From positions 372,001 through 436,000 of the forward strand of contig NZ_QNUH01000001.1 of NCBI RefSeq assembly GCF_003385495.1: a stretch of 64,000 nucleotides of DNA, written 5' to 3'. Numbering within the stretch: position 1 is the stretch's first letter; every line of letters begins with the position of its first letter. Made by a program: the position numbers and the translations under genes. Shown here one piece after another: positions 34,678 to 44,979 of this stretch. The notes below the pieces were generated by a model that saw only the letters and a program-made list of their open reading frames with translations, had not been told where the DNA came from and did not search any database. The stretch comes from Chryseobacterium elymi. GTDB taxonomy: Bacteria > Bacteroidota > Bacteroidia > Flavobacteriales > Weeksellaceae.

Positions 34678-37600
34678 TTATTCTCTGATTATAGTACCAA
34701 CTGGCATTCCAACATTTAAAGTTACTTTTTGATGTCTATGGAGTTTTCTATTGTATATCCATCTTGTAGAAGAATTATACCAATTTCTAAAATAATCGGG
34801 TACATTTTTAGTTCCTACATATCCTGTTGTAGCATTTGAAACAACAGAACCAAATACATTTGTAGACCTATTTAGAAGTCTCGAAGCTGCTGTTTCTCCC
34901 GTTTTTTCCCATAAAGACGCTTGAAATCTACTAGTTGTTGAAATAGCAACATTTCTAGTTAGCCTATCTGCAATAGGATATACAACTCCATTTACAACCC
35001 TACTTTTTACTAATGCCTGTCCCATTTTCGTACTAGCCCCTCCAAGAGCTGTACTTACAGCAACCGCAGTATAATTTACTTGCTTTAAATCACCTCCATT
35101 AGAGATAAGCTGATCTCCCAAATTACCTAAGCCATTTGCAGCCATAGCTACTTCTACGTGTCCTGTCGCTCCAGCTATGAATCCAGATCCTGCTGCAACT
35201 CCAAGTCTAGCCCAAGTTTTTCCACTAGAAAAATCTAGCTTTCCTTCTTGTGACTGTACCCAAATATTGATACCTACATTTATTGCTCCTCCAATTAATC
35301 CCGTAATAACAGGAATTGGCAAGGCTCCTTCATAATCTGTATACTTAACAGGATTCTGAAATGTATAGCTATACATATTCAATGTGCCAGAATTAAGTAT
35401 TTCAGGATAATCCTGATATAATAAATAACTCTCAGCAAGTGGGTCAACATTTAACCAAAGAGAAACTCTAGGATTATAATATCTTGCTCCATAATAGTAA
35501 TACCCTGTTTCAGCATCAAGTTCCTTGCCATTAAATTTGTATGGGCTATAGTTACTATTTCTGTGGTTTTCCACGAAAGTTTCGCCACTTGGGAAGTATT
35601 CTATATTCTGGGTTACTTCTCCATCTGCACTTGTAATAAAGCTGCTGGAACCTAAATGATCCGGATGGAACCAATAGATTTCTTTTTCTTTATCTCCTGC
35701 ATAATCATTAACACAAGCTCCGTTGTATCCTGCATTTTGTCCGTAATTAGGTGGTGGAGTGATATTATTCTGCTGCATTACCGCGAGAGTAGCCTGAGTA
35801 GCTGTCTGCAGAATGACATTTGATGTATTGACCGGATTAATCGGCGGAGTACTTCCTGCAAATGGAATGATCAGCCAGTTACAATCAAAAACTCCAATAT
35901 TATCGCTTGTTCCATTCTTAGTTACTATTCTTTGGCTTCCTGCATAATAATGTTTTGTATAACGAGGAAGTGATACACCTCCAAGACTATCAAAATAAAG
36001 GTTCATCGTCAACAGTCCATTCGGGTAAATAGTTGCTGAATGGTACGTCATAAGTGTCTGCGGCCATGTATTTGTCTGTTCTGCTCTTGTTCTGAAAAGC
36101 ATTCCTGAATACATCACATCTTTAATAATTCTTTCTCCTCCCGCATCATAAGTGTAGATCGCTGCCCCGTCAACTTCAGGAGTAGAAGGATTGGTATCTA
36201 CAAAACGAAGGCGATTTTCTTCATCCCACTGATATACTGCTTTTGCTTCAGTATAAGTACATGTTTCCTGTTCAATCGTCGTAGGATTTCCTTTTGCATC
36301 GTATTTATAATGTTGGAACTTCACTCCCGGATCATCCGTGTTACAACATGTAGATGATGGTACTAAATTAGGTTCATCTACAATGGTTGTAGGAGCGTGT
36401 GGATGTGAAGAATTTTCATATTTGTAGTTCAGCCTGTAAGAAGTTGGTTCCATTGCCGTCCAGTTATTGTTGCTGGCACCTGTCGTCCACTCATGCTTCT
36501 GGGTTTTGCTCATGATATTGTGCATATTATCATAAGACATGGCAACGGTATACCGGTGGCGTTCTTCCTGAGCCAATGTATTGATTCCTCTCCAGTTTCC
36601 TGAAGCCGAAGTCAGACGGTATAAGTCATCATAACCGAATGCATAATTGGTTCCTCCTCCTAAAAGACCATTTACGACAGGAGCATTGTTATGAACCTGC
36701 ATTACGTTAGATACCACATCGTACTGGTATACATTCTGCATGAAGAACCTGTTGGTATTGGTATTCTGGGCATACATTTTCAACAATCTCCTGCGGTTTG
36801 TCTCGTATTCGTATGTTGTTTCCGTACCGTTTCCATTTTTCAGGTATACTCTCTGTTCAAATTTATCATATCCTAGACTATTGATCATCGGATAGGAATT
36901 ACCGTCTTTTACAGAGGCAACATTGTTTAAGTTACCTGCTCTGTTGTATTTGTATGTTAATTTTTCTCCATCCGGATACGTAATGGTTTTCACACGATTC
37001 CAAGTATCATACTGCCATTCTGTTCCGAACCAGTAAACCTGTGCTCCAGGCACTGCAACTGAACGTCTTTGGTAAGTAAGTTCACCTAGTCTTCCGTATT
37101 TCAGATACTGTGTACCTGTAGCATCTGTCTGATACCATAATCTCCCTACTGCATTATTATCCATCGCTGAAGCATCCAGTGCATTTCCGTAGTAATATTT
37201 TACGTTGTTTTCAGGATATAAAGGATATTTAACTTCTTTCAGCCTTGAATAATCATATTGATATTCTACCGTCTCATTGGCTGCATTGGTTTTGGAAGTC
37301 ATGTTATTTGCCGGATCATACTTGTAAGTGGTCACTCCACTATCAGGATGAGTGTAAGAAACCCTTCTTCCCAAATCATCATAAACGGATGTTGTAATAT
37401 TACCATTTACATCTTTTACCTGAAGAATTTCGCCGATAGCATCATGGGTAAACTGAGTTTTGATATCCCCGGTGTTTGAAACTTCATGAACCGAAGTTGT
37501 TCTTCCTTTGATGTCAGTATATGTTTTCTTAATGCTTCCCAATTCATCTTTGAAGGTTGTTTGAAACATATTTCTTCCCTGCACATCTGTTCCGAAACCA

Positions 37601-40600
37601 TAAGAAATTGTTGAGAACAGGTTTTCTCCCGGCAGTTTGGTATAAACCACCCTGTCTAATACATCATATTGGTTGATGGTAGGCTCAATATTATCTACGG
37701 CAGCATTATACTGTGTATTATTTGAACCAACACTTTCAACTGTCGGATAGTAAGTTTTTAACGCTCTTCCAAAGGCATCTTCTTCTACTTTTCCTCCTAC
37801 AATATATTTTACTCCTTCATTATGAATATCTCCGGTTTTCTTCACCTGAACCGCCCCTCCGAAACCATCTGCAATGGTAATGGTATTGATAGTACTGTCT
37901 GTATATTCCGGATCATAATGTTTGGTTGTTGCAAAAGATTGTGCATTTGTCGCATTAATCGGAGCATCCGTAATCGGATTATACTCAAATTTTATAGTCC
38001 ATGGAATGTTGTTAAATAATTCGTATGGCCCTGTAATTTCAGTAGTTCTTGCTTTGGCATCATATGCATACTTCATTGGCTGCAGGTTCATATCCTCAGT
38101 GTAAGTCGGCACTCCGAAACGGAAATCATACTGGGTTTTGCTGCTGTATCCAAAGGCATCCTGCACTTTTACCGGATAAGTTTTTACATTATCATCATAA
38201 GTATACTGCTGGAAGAATCTTTGATTCTGCACATTTGCAGGCCCTGTAGATTTAGTTATATTTCCATAAACGTCGTACTCAAAATCATAAACAGAATAAT
38301 TCACGCCCTGATTAAGGACCGTCATCTTAGAAAGATTACCATTAGCGTTATATTCTGCTTTTTTCTCTCTGGTTACACCACTTGCCGTATTTTTCACTGA
38401 GGTTGGCATAATGATATATGCCGACGGATTGATTAAAGTGTATACTACTTTACTTGTTAATATTTCAGATGCTCCAATATCCGGATCTCCTGAATCTTCT
38501 AAATCTGTGGCATTACCCCACTGGTCATATGTATTTATTTTTGTAATTATATTTTTCCAGCCGGTATCGCCCTCACGGAATATAGATTGGTTTTGAAATA
38601 ATGCTACAAAACAAGCGTAATTTTGATACGTTTTTTCATCTTCATTGTATTTAATAAGAAAATTATTATTTGTATTTTGAATTTCTTTTAAAGAATAATC
38701 ATTGGTTTTTATTGTCCATGTTTTATCGTTAGCATCAAAAAGTCTTTCTGTGCTTAATAATCCTCTTAAATAATAGTTTCCATTGTGAAATCTTTGTATC
38801 GTTTTTCTGTAAATTACATTGGAAGAGGCGCCACCCTGTTTTGTATCAATCTGATTGATGGTAACTTGTCTGAAGCCATAAAATGTTCTTTCTCTTCGGC
38901 TGTGATAAGGTTCTTCATAATTTACTGTAATTTTTGATACATCCGGACTGTAAGCATTATCCCCGGTAAATCCGTCATTGGTAATTACACTTTTTAATAC
39001 GTATTTACTTTGAGGCATATTATAGGTATTTCCTACTCTTTCATAATCAACTTCCCAAGAGCCCCCCATTGGCGTGGTCACTTTTTTAAGAAGATTCGTA
39101 ACCCCTGTTTGGTTAAGTTGTACCTTAATATTATCTGTATCATCAGAAGTTACCAGATCTGGATATCCATCTCCATTCATATCTCTGAACGTAGCATGAG
39201 ATCTTGAAGTTGAATTTCCTTTTGAAACCCCTAAAGTCACATTTAGTTTCAGCCCGCTTACTCCTGCAATAATAGGAATAGGAATTAAAATAGTTCCTGC
39301 TGCATTTCCTCCAACACTGATAGATACATCTTTATGAATATCATTTCCATTCTGAAAATTTAAATTTAGCGGAGTGCTGGACATTCTATCTCCTAAGTTT
39401 AGATATACTGTTGCACTATTTCCTGTGTATAAAACCTTGTCTGCTAGTCCATCACCATTAATGTCAACCAGTTCTTTTGTCGTTGTACTTGTATTAGAGC
39501 TAAAATTAACTCCAAATTCAAAACTTCCTCTGAATAAACTGATTCCTCCTCCCAGTCCAAATCCATTTCCTACACCTTCCGGTTTGATATCTGATCCCCA
39601 AGAATCATTTCCTGCAAACCCATTTCCGATATTCAGTTCAAAATTATTTGTATTAAATTTATCAGGAAGACCATCTCCATTAATATCTAAGAATGTTTGT
39701 TTAGAATTTTCACTTGAAGTTTCTCCATTTGCACTGATTGAAAGCTTTGTTGCTGCTTGTTTACTTTTAACAGAACTATCTATTAAATTCTCATTAAATG
39801 ATTTATTCTTAGGGTTTTTACCCGCCGTCTGTATAAATGCCATTCTAGTGGATTCCCCATGTACAAATGAATATCCGGATGAAATTCCAGTAGAACTGGC
39901 TTTTGAAATCGACTGGCTTCCCACATTTAAGGAATTTCCAGATAAAAACCCTACCGGATATGTGATTTTTACATTGGTTTTACTGAAATCATCCGGGAAG
40001 CCGTCTCCATTGTAATCTAGTACATTTCGGACAGATTTGGCCTCAGAAAAAAGAGTTTGTGACACATTTACTCCAGCCACTCCCGCACTTACTCCGGCAC
40101 CAATACTTACACTTTGATTTTTCAACTGAATATTTGGTGCATTCAATTCAGATCCGACGGCCTGACTTAGTGAATGGTTATCAAAATTAGAATCTATATT
40201 ATGTATTCCTAAACGTGAAGTATTGATCGTATTTTGAGAGATGTATATGGTTGGGTCAACATCTGGTAATCTTCCTTTATCAGTATTATTAACATTAGAG
40301 TTGATCATTAAGAAATAGTTTTTTGATAATGCCCCATCATTATCTGCAATGGTAATATTTCCATCAGGATCTATTATAGGGTTGTTAATTGTAGGGTTTA
40401 TACCCTGATCTGTACCATAAGCATTGCTCAGCTTCAAGCGGGTTTCATCTACCTTCATTTCGGCAGCAGTTCCTCCATTGGCAAAGTTATTATTAATATC
40501 ATAGGCTTCTACAATGGTATTTTTACTTAAATTATTCCCATTTACGATAAAGCCTCCCCAACCGCGATAAAGTATACCGAATCTGTTGTCATATTCATTT

Positions 40601-43600
40601 GAACTTAATGCAGATGTTGGTGTTTGCGACCCCAGAATTGGTTTATGCGGCGGTGAATTTGTAAAACTTGTTATGGTAGTTTCACTGCCCGGATTTTCAA
40701 TATATAATTTTGTAAATGCTGATGGCGCGCCACCAGGAGAAAATGTCAGCGTATAGCTATAGGTCCCCGGGTTCAGCATTGTTTCCGAATATACAGGCAT
40801 TCCTGATTGTCCGGATAAAGTTCCGTTAGGGAAAAATGTATTTATACCAAGTGTTGCTGATGTTCCTGCAACATAATTTCCTAATTCAAACTTCAACATT
40901 GTAGCCTGATTGATTACAATTGTTCCTGTTTGCTGCACTGTATTTGAACCGGACAACTGTACTGATAAATTATTCGGGTTGTCTATATAATTGAGACCAT
41001 TGTTTATTAGAGTGCCGGTAATGCTTGTTATATTATTTATAAAGTCTCTGTCTTCACTACTTACTGTTGTTTCCAGGTATATATTCTCATTTAAATCCTG
41101 AGAGACTATAGTATATGGCGTTCCAAAAACTGGAGTTACATTACCGTTAACAACATTATAAACTGTCTTGGTTAATAATTTATTTTTAATTTTTGCAGAG
41201 ATAACAACCTTTCCGCTTTTCCCGTTAAAATTAGGAAGGGATGATGCTTTTACAGAAATCTTTTTTCCAATATCTGCCGATTGAGTTGCATAGGTTACAA
41301 AATTTCCTCTATCATTATACATACTGTACTCTACCTGCAAATATGTTTTTTCACCGCTTGAAGTCTCGGTAAATTCAGGAATTAATTTAAAGTTTGACCA
41401 ATCTATCTGGGTATCTGTATATATTTTTACAGACACTTTATCATTAGGATTTAAATTCACCTGTGAACCAATAACACTATTGCTGTAAGTAGAGCCAGAG
41501 GCGATCGTCATTGGGAACTGAGGATAATCCACATCATTGATTGTCAGAAATATTTTAGCATCATCTGACAGCGGGATTGTTTTATTTAAATATAAATTTA
41601 ATGTCCCGGCATTTCCCACCATGAAAGAGCTTGTACCGGAGTTTACAAAATCTTCCTGTGATTTGTAGGTTGACAAATCTCTGTTATCACTATCAACAAC
41701 TGGAATATTTGGGGTTGAATAAGTTATTTCGGGATTCCATATAACCTGATCCATTGTCCCGTCATATTTAGAAGAGACCCTGAAATACAATTTTTCTCCT
41801 TTGCCAATATTTATCACCTGATCTCCAAAAGAATGTAAGTTATAATCCCCTACATTGATATTATTAACCAGCGGATCATTATCTTTATACTGAAAAGAGA
41901 CTGCCACCCCATCTGCCTTACTACAGTCTTCTTCCGGATTACACGATATCTGATTCAATTTGAAAGCATTTTTAACTGTAATCGTTCCGGATTTTGGAGC
42001 AACCCACACACGAACAACGTCGTGCAGTGGATTTTGTTCCAGCATCATCTTTTTCTCTGCTTTATCCTGATCATCAAATAATGAGACTGAAGGCTGCACA
42101 CCGGTCGCTGTAACATTAATAGGATATGGAGTCAAACCACTATTAGGATCAAACGAAGGAACATTTCCTACGAGTCTGTTAAAGTATACTTTCCCATTTT
42201 TAACAAAATCTACCAACCCATCATTATTGAAATCCATAAAATAGGATGAGGTGGTATTAGTGCTATTGGAATAATCGAATCCAAGGCTTCCCCCACCAAA
42301 ATTAGCATCAATTCCTACTCCCCACGATGAGTTCTTGGACTTTCCTATATCCTGTAAATTTCCAACATTTACCACAGGGCCAAATGCCTGAACCCCGTTT
42401 GTTGCCGTTGATAAATTTTTAGAATAAGAAATAACCCCGTTATTCTGATATACTCTGTCCGCCAGGTTATCCCCATCTATATCTATTAAAGTAATCTGAT
42501 TTTCTGAGGATGAATTACTGATGGAGCCATGTGCCCCAACAGTTCCTTGTCTGAAACTGAATAAGCCAGTATCACTTGTAGGAGGAGAGGAAAAATTATA
42601 TACTCCTACACTAATGCCAAAATTGGTTCCTGTAGATTTTCCCAAGCTTCCTGAAAGCATGGTATACCCCTGGAATAATTGTCCTGAAGAAAGCAAACCG
42701 GAAAAACTGGCATGATCCGGCGCTCCCCAAGACTGAGGTGCACCAAACATATTGGCGGCATCAGGAGCCTCATTATATTCTATCTTGTTAGTATAAAAAA
42801 CAGCGCCTGCCGCATCTTTCTCCGTTATGTTTTTTAATAAGGATTTCCTGAAAGTTTTATCATCATTTTTATACCCGAATTCATAACTCCTTACGTTTTC
42901 ATCACCATATTTGATTTCAACTTTGCTTAGCCTCTTTGATTCTATCTGAAGGAAACCTAATCTTCCATTAATCTGAACATCTTCTCTACCAGTAGTTGTG
43001 GTAAATAGAACTGTATATTTTTTTGCCGAATTTTGTGCATTGTGTAAAGTGTAATCAATTTGAGAAATATGCAATTCCTGTCCTCCATTTCCTGGATTTC
43101 CGGTATAAGTTGATTTATCATACGTATACAGCACATAATTTCCATTGGTATCAACAGTTTTATATAAAGCCCAATGTCCTATATTTCCATTGGCATCTTT
43201 AAGAACGGCATTATCAATTACGCCGGCCTCTCCGCCAAAAAAAGATTTTGTCCCGTCTTTAGATGTTACAATCCAAAAATAATTTTTAGGACTTGTCCCT
43301 CTTCTTACAATATTATTATAAGCACCTTCAATTCTAGGATAAAATTTTCTGTGCGGTATTCTTCCTTTTTCAAACCCTTCATTTCTGTTAGGCATAGCAA
43401 ATATACCCGGGCTTGTTTCAAAGGTCAACTGTTCTCCTCCCAACGAATAGATTTCGGTTTCCGTTCCTCCATCATATCTCGGTACTCCCCATCTGGTATC
43501 AATGGAAACTGCAGGTATTGACATATCCCATCCCAATCCCATCCAGCCGTTTCCTCCTTCACTGCTGTAGCTTACCCCTAAAGACGGCTGCATTCCCGCT

Positions 43601-44916
43601 CTACCTGCGGGAAGTTTAATTGGAAAATTAGTGGTAACACTTCCCATACTGTTAGGAGATGGTGGTGCAATGCTTACAATTCCCTCGGAAGGGTTTGCGG
43701 CTTTAATATCTTTAATAGAGTTAGGAGCATAGCTTCCCGTTTCCGGAGATTCGGGAACTTTTAAAACCCCATTGACCATGTCTGTAAAGTGGGTAGTTTT
43801 TGACACCAAAATGTTCTGCTGCAGATTGACACTGTCTTTGTCTAAAGCAATCCATTTTTTCTCTGTCCTGTCAAAATAAAAAGTTTTGATATCCTGTTCC
43901 GTATAACCTGTTGGTATTTTACTTTTATCATATCCTAAAGATACTTTTGCAGGAGCTGAAAAATGGTCTCCATGAGGAAGGAAACGATACCCCGCATTTT
44001 CAGATGTTACGTTTACCATTTCAGGAGTAATCGCAGGCATATCTATGTCTCTAAGCGCTGTGATTGAAAAGTTTTCTGAACTTTTAAGGACTCCTTTTGG
44101 AATGTTTAATTCCGCGGAACCCAGATTAAGTTTTTCAGAATTACTGATACTTCCAACAAATTTTGAAACAGACTGGGCATTGTATTTTACGCCGATACTA
44201 TTTTCAAGATTCTGTTTTTTATTAGAAATTCCTATCCTAAGGTTTTTTACCTTATAGCTATAGTCTGCAAGATAAGGCAAGGTAAAAATTACCGTATTCT
44301 TTCCTTGTTTGATAGATTGACCTGCTATGGGTTCCGACTGGTGGATCCAGGTCGTATTTTTTTGGATATTTTTTCCGCCAATAGCTAAATCATCATTGAT
44401 GACTTTACTGACTTGTTTATAGTTGTCGACTCCATACAAATCATATTCTAAGGTATACTGATAAGCAGGATTGATTTCTTCATCTACAGAAATCGTAAAG
44501 ACGTTATCATAGATCTGATCAATCGGATGTTCTGAATTCGTTCCTATTATCCCTTCTCTGATATCAGAAATATAGTACCTTTTTTCATTGGATGCAGATA
44601 CAGATGCCTTACTGCTGATCGTTTTGGTAACAGGAACAGGCATTCTATTGGTTGAATTCTTATTCTTTCCATCAAAACTACTTTCCGGAATATTATCGGA
44701 TACCTTAGAATCTTCAGTAACATTATCACCGGAAATTTCTTTATTCGTATTGTTTCTTAATGCATCATCAATTTTCATTATGGGCACCACGCTTTCCTGC
44801 TTACTCAGATAATATGAATTAGCATGGGCATGAACCTGGGACCAGCAAGTGAAAAATATAATTGAATTAAGAAGTTTCGTATTCGTTCTTAAGACGCTTA
44901 ATAAAGATCTTTTCAT
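34678..44916 (-). CDS. Giant SpvB/FG-GAP/RHS polymorphic toxin (3,412 aa)
   Basis: A hydrophobic signal-like N-terminus (SIIFFTCWSQVHAHA) is followed at about 400-720 by an SpvB domain (FPIKLPAGRAGMQPSLGVSY, GGNGWMGLGWDMSIP). FG-GAP/VCBS-type calcium loops of the DxNGDGxxD kind follow near 815, 900, 1635, 1745, 1819 and 1912 (DINGDGLPD, DMNGDGYPD). A TcdB/TcaC-like middle lies near 1945 (TTPMGGSWEVDYERV). YD repeats run from about 2100 to 3130, and the RHS core end is near 3142 (GYYYYGARYYNPR). The last 255 residues are the variable tip: a Gly/Ala-rich pre-toxin part and a basic end (WIYNRKLHRHQKV) that I cannot place. It follows two T9SS proteins on the same strand. Confidence 0.93.
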   Translation of the reverse strand: MKRSLLSVLRTNTKLLNSIIFFTCWSQVHAHANSYYLSKQESVVPIMKIDDALRNNTNKEISGDNVTEDSKVSDNIPESSFDGKNKNSTNRMPVPVTKTISSKASVSASNEKRYYISDIREGIIGTNSEHPIDQIYDNVFTISVDEEINPAYQYTLEYDLYGVDNYKQVSKVINDDLAIGGKNIQKNTTWIHQSEPIAGQSIKQGKNTVIFTLPYLADYSYKVKNLRIGISNKKQNLENSIGVKYNAQSVSKFVGSISNSEKLNLGSAELNIPKGVLKSSENFSITALRDIDMPAITPEMVNVTSENAGYRFLPHGDHFSAPAKVSLGYDKSKIPTGYTEQDIKTFYFDRTEKKWIALDKDSVNLQQNILVSKTTHFTDMVNGVLKVPESPETGSYAPNSIKDIKAANPSEGIVSIAPPSPNSMGSVTTNFPIKLPAGRAGMQPSLGVSYSSEGGNGWMGLGWDMSIPAVSIDTRWGVPRYDGGTETEIYSLGGEQLTFETSPGIFAMPNRNEGFEKGRIPHRKFYPRIEGAYNNIVRRGTSPKNYFWIVTSKDGTKSFFGGEAGVIDNAVLKDANGNIGHWALYKTVDTNGNYVLYTYDKSTYTGNPGNGGQELHISQIDYTLHNAQNSAKKYTVLFTTTTGREDVQINGRLGFLQIESKRLSKVEIKYGDENVRSYEFGYKNDDKTFRKSLLKNITEKDAAGAVFYTNKIEYNEAPDAANMFGAPQSWGAPDHASFSGLLSSGQLFQGYTMLSGSLGKSTGTNFGISVGVYNFSSPPTSDTGLFSFRQGTVGAHGSISNSSSENQITLIDIDGDNLADRVYQNNGVISYSKNLSTATNGVQAFGPVVNVGNLQDIGKSKNSSWGVGIDANFGGGSLGFDYSNSTNTTSSYFMDFNNDGLVDFVKNGKVYFNRLVGNVPSFDPNSGLTPYPINVTATGVQPSVSLFDDQDKAEKKMMLEQNPLHDVVRVWVAPKSGTITVKNAFKLNQISCNPEEDCSKADGVAVSFQYKDNDPLVNNINVGDYNLHSFGDQVINIGKGEKLYFRVSSKYDGTMDQVIWNPEITYSTPNIPVVDSDNRDLSTYKSQEDFVNSGTSSFMVGNAGTLNLYLNKTIPLSDDAKIFLTINDVDYPQFPMTIASGSTYSNSVIGSQVNLNPNDKVSVKIYTDTQIDWSNFKLIPEFTETSSGEKTYLQVEYSMYNDRGNFVTYATQSADIGKKISVKASSLPNFNGKSGKVVISAKIKNKLLTKTVYNVVNGNVTPVFGTPYTIVSQDLNENIYLETTVSSEDRDFINNITSITGTLINNGLNYIDNPNNLSVQLSGSNTVQQTGTIVINQATMLKFELGNYVAGTSATLGINTFFPNGTLSGQSGMPVYSETMLNPGTYSYTLTFSPGGAPSAFTKLYIENPGSETTITSFTNSPPHKPILGSQTPTSALSSNEYDNRFGILYRGWGGFIVNGNNLSKNTIVEAYDINNNFANGGTAAEMKVDETRLKLSNAYGTDQGINPTINNPIIDPDGNITIADNDGALSKNYFLMINSNVNNTDKGRLPDVDPTIYISQNTINTSRLGIHNIDSNFDNHSLSQAVGSELNAPNIQLKNQSVSIGAGVSAGVAGVNVSQTLFSEAKSVRNVLDYNGDGFPDDFSKTNVKITYPVGFLSGNSLNVGSQSISKASSTGISSGYSFVHGESTRMAFIQTAGKNPKNKSFNENLIDSSVKSKQAATKLSISANGETSSENSKQTFLDINGDGLPDKFNTNNFELNIGNGFAGNDSWGSDIKPEGVGNGFGLGGGISLFRGSFEFGVNFSSNTSTTTKELVDINGDGLADKVLYTGNSATVYLNLGDRMSSTPLNLNFQNGNDIHKDVSISVGGNAAGTILIPIPIIAGVSGLKLNVTLGVSKGNSTSRSHATFRDMNGDGYPDLVTSDDTDNIKVQLNQTGVTNLLKKVTTPMGGSWEVDYERVGNTYNMPQSKYVLKSVITNDGFTGDNAYSPDVSKITVNYEEPYHSRRERTFYGFRQVTINQIDTKQGGASSNVIYRKTIQRFHNGNYYLRGLLSTERLFDANDKTWTIKTNDYSLKEIQNTNNNFLIKYNEDEKTYQNYACFVALFQNQSIFREGDTGWKNIITKINTYDQWGNATDLEDSGDPDIGASEILTSKVVYTLINPSAYIIMPTSVKNTASGVTREKKAEYNANGNLSKMTVLNQGVNYSVYDFEYDVYGNITKSTGPANVQNQRFFQQYTYDDNVKTYPVKVQDAFGYSSKTQYDFRFGVPTYTEDMNLQPMKYAYDAKARTTEITGPYELFNNIPWTIKFEYNPITDAPINATNAQSFATTKHYDPEYTDSTINTITIADGFGGAVQVKKTGDIHNEGVKYIVGGKVEEDAFGRALKTYYPTVESVGSNNTQYNAAVDNIEPTINQYDVLDRVVYTKLPGENLFSTISYGFGTDVQGRNMFQTTFKDELGSIKKTYTDIKGRTTSVHEVSNTGDIKTQFTHDAIGEILQVKDVNGNITTSVYDDLGRRVSYTHPDSGVTTYKYDPANNMTSKTNAANETVEYQYDYSRLKEVKYPLYPENNVKYYYGNALDASAMDNNAVGRLWYQTDATGTQYLKYGRLGELTYQRRSVAVPGAQVYWFGTEWQYDTWNRVKTITYPDGEKLTYKYNRAGNLNNVASVKDGNSYPMINSLGYDKFEQRVYLKNGNGTETTYEYETNRRRLLKMYAQNTNTNRFFMQNVYQYDVVSNVMQVHNNAPVVNGLLGGGTNYAFGYDDLYRLTSASGNWRGINTLAQEERHRYTVAMSYDNMHNIMSKTQKHEWTTGASNNNWTAMEPTSYRLNYKYENSSHPHAPTTIVDEPNLVPSSTCCNTDDPGVKFQHYKYDAKGNPTTIEQETCTYTEAKAVYQWDEENRLRFVDTNPSTPEVDGAAIYTYDAGGERIIKDVMYSGMLFRTRAEQTNTWPQTLMTYHSATIYPNGLLTMNLYFDSLGGVSLPRYTKHYYAGSQRIVTKNGTSDNIGVFDCNWLIIPFAGSTPPINPVNTSNVILQTATQATLAVMQQNNITPPPNYGQNAGYNGACVNDYAGDKEKEIYWFHPDHLGSSSFITSADGEVTQNIEYFPSGETFVENHRNSNYSPYKFNGKELDAETGYYYYGARYYNPRVSLWLNVDPLAESYLLYQDYPEILNSGTLNMYSYTFQNPVKYTDYEGALPIPVITGLIGGAINVGINIWVQSQEGKLDFSSGKTWARLGVAAGSGFIAGATGHVEVAMAANGLGNLGDQLISNGGDLKQVNYTAVAVSTALGGASTKMGQALVKSRVVNGVVYPIADRLTRNVAISTTSRFQASLWEKTGETAASRLLNRSTNVFGSVVSNATTGYVGTKNVPDYFRNWYNSSTRWIYNRKLHRHQKVTLNVGMPVGTIIRE
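35441..35682. repeat. RHS core repeat, main copy (other copy 34142-34386)
   Basis: This part of the main rhs gene encodes the end of the RHS core and matches the orphan remnant at 34142-34386, giving homology for tip exchange. Confidence 0.9.
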
Positions 44917-44979
44917 TCTTTTATATGTATTTTTTTTCCAGGGCTTTCCTTTTTTATCGGGATTGCCCTGGACATGATA

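Noticed and set aside
39374..40015. 213-codon plus-strand frame rich in Pro and Ser inside the giant rhs gene
   Set aside because: It is an antisense shadow of the FG-GAP repeat region, whose regular codons leave the opposite strand open.
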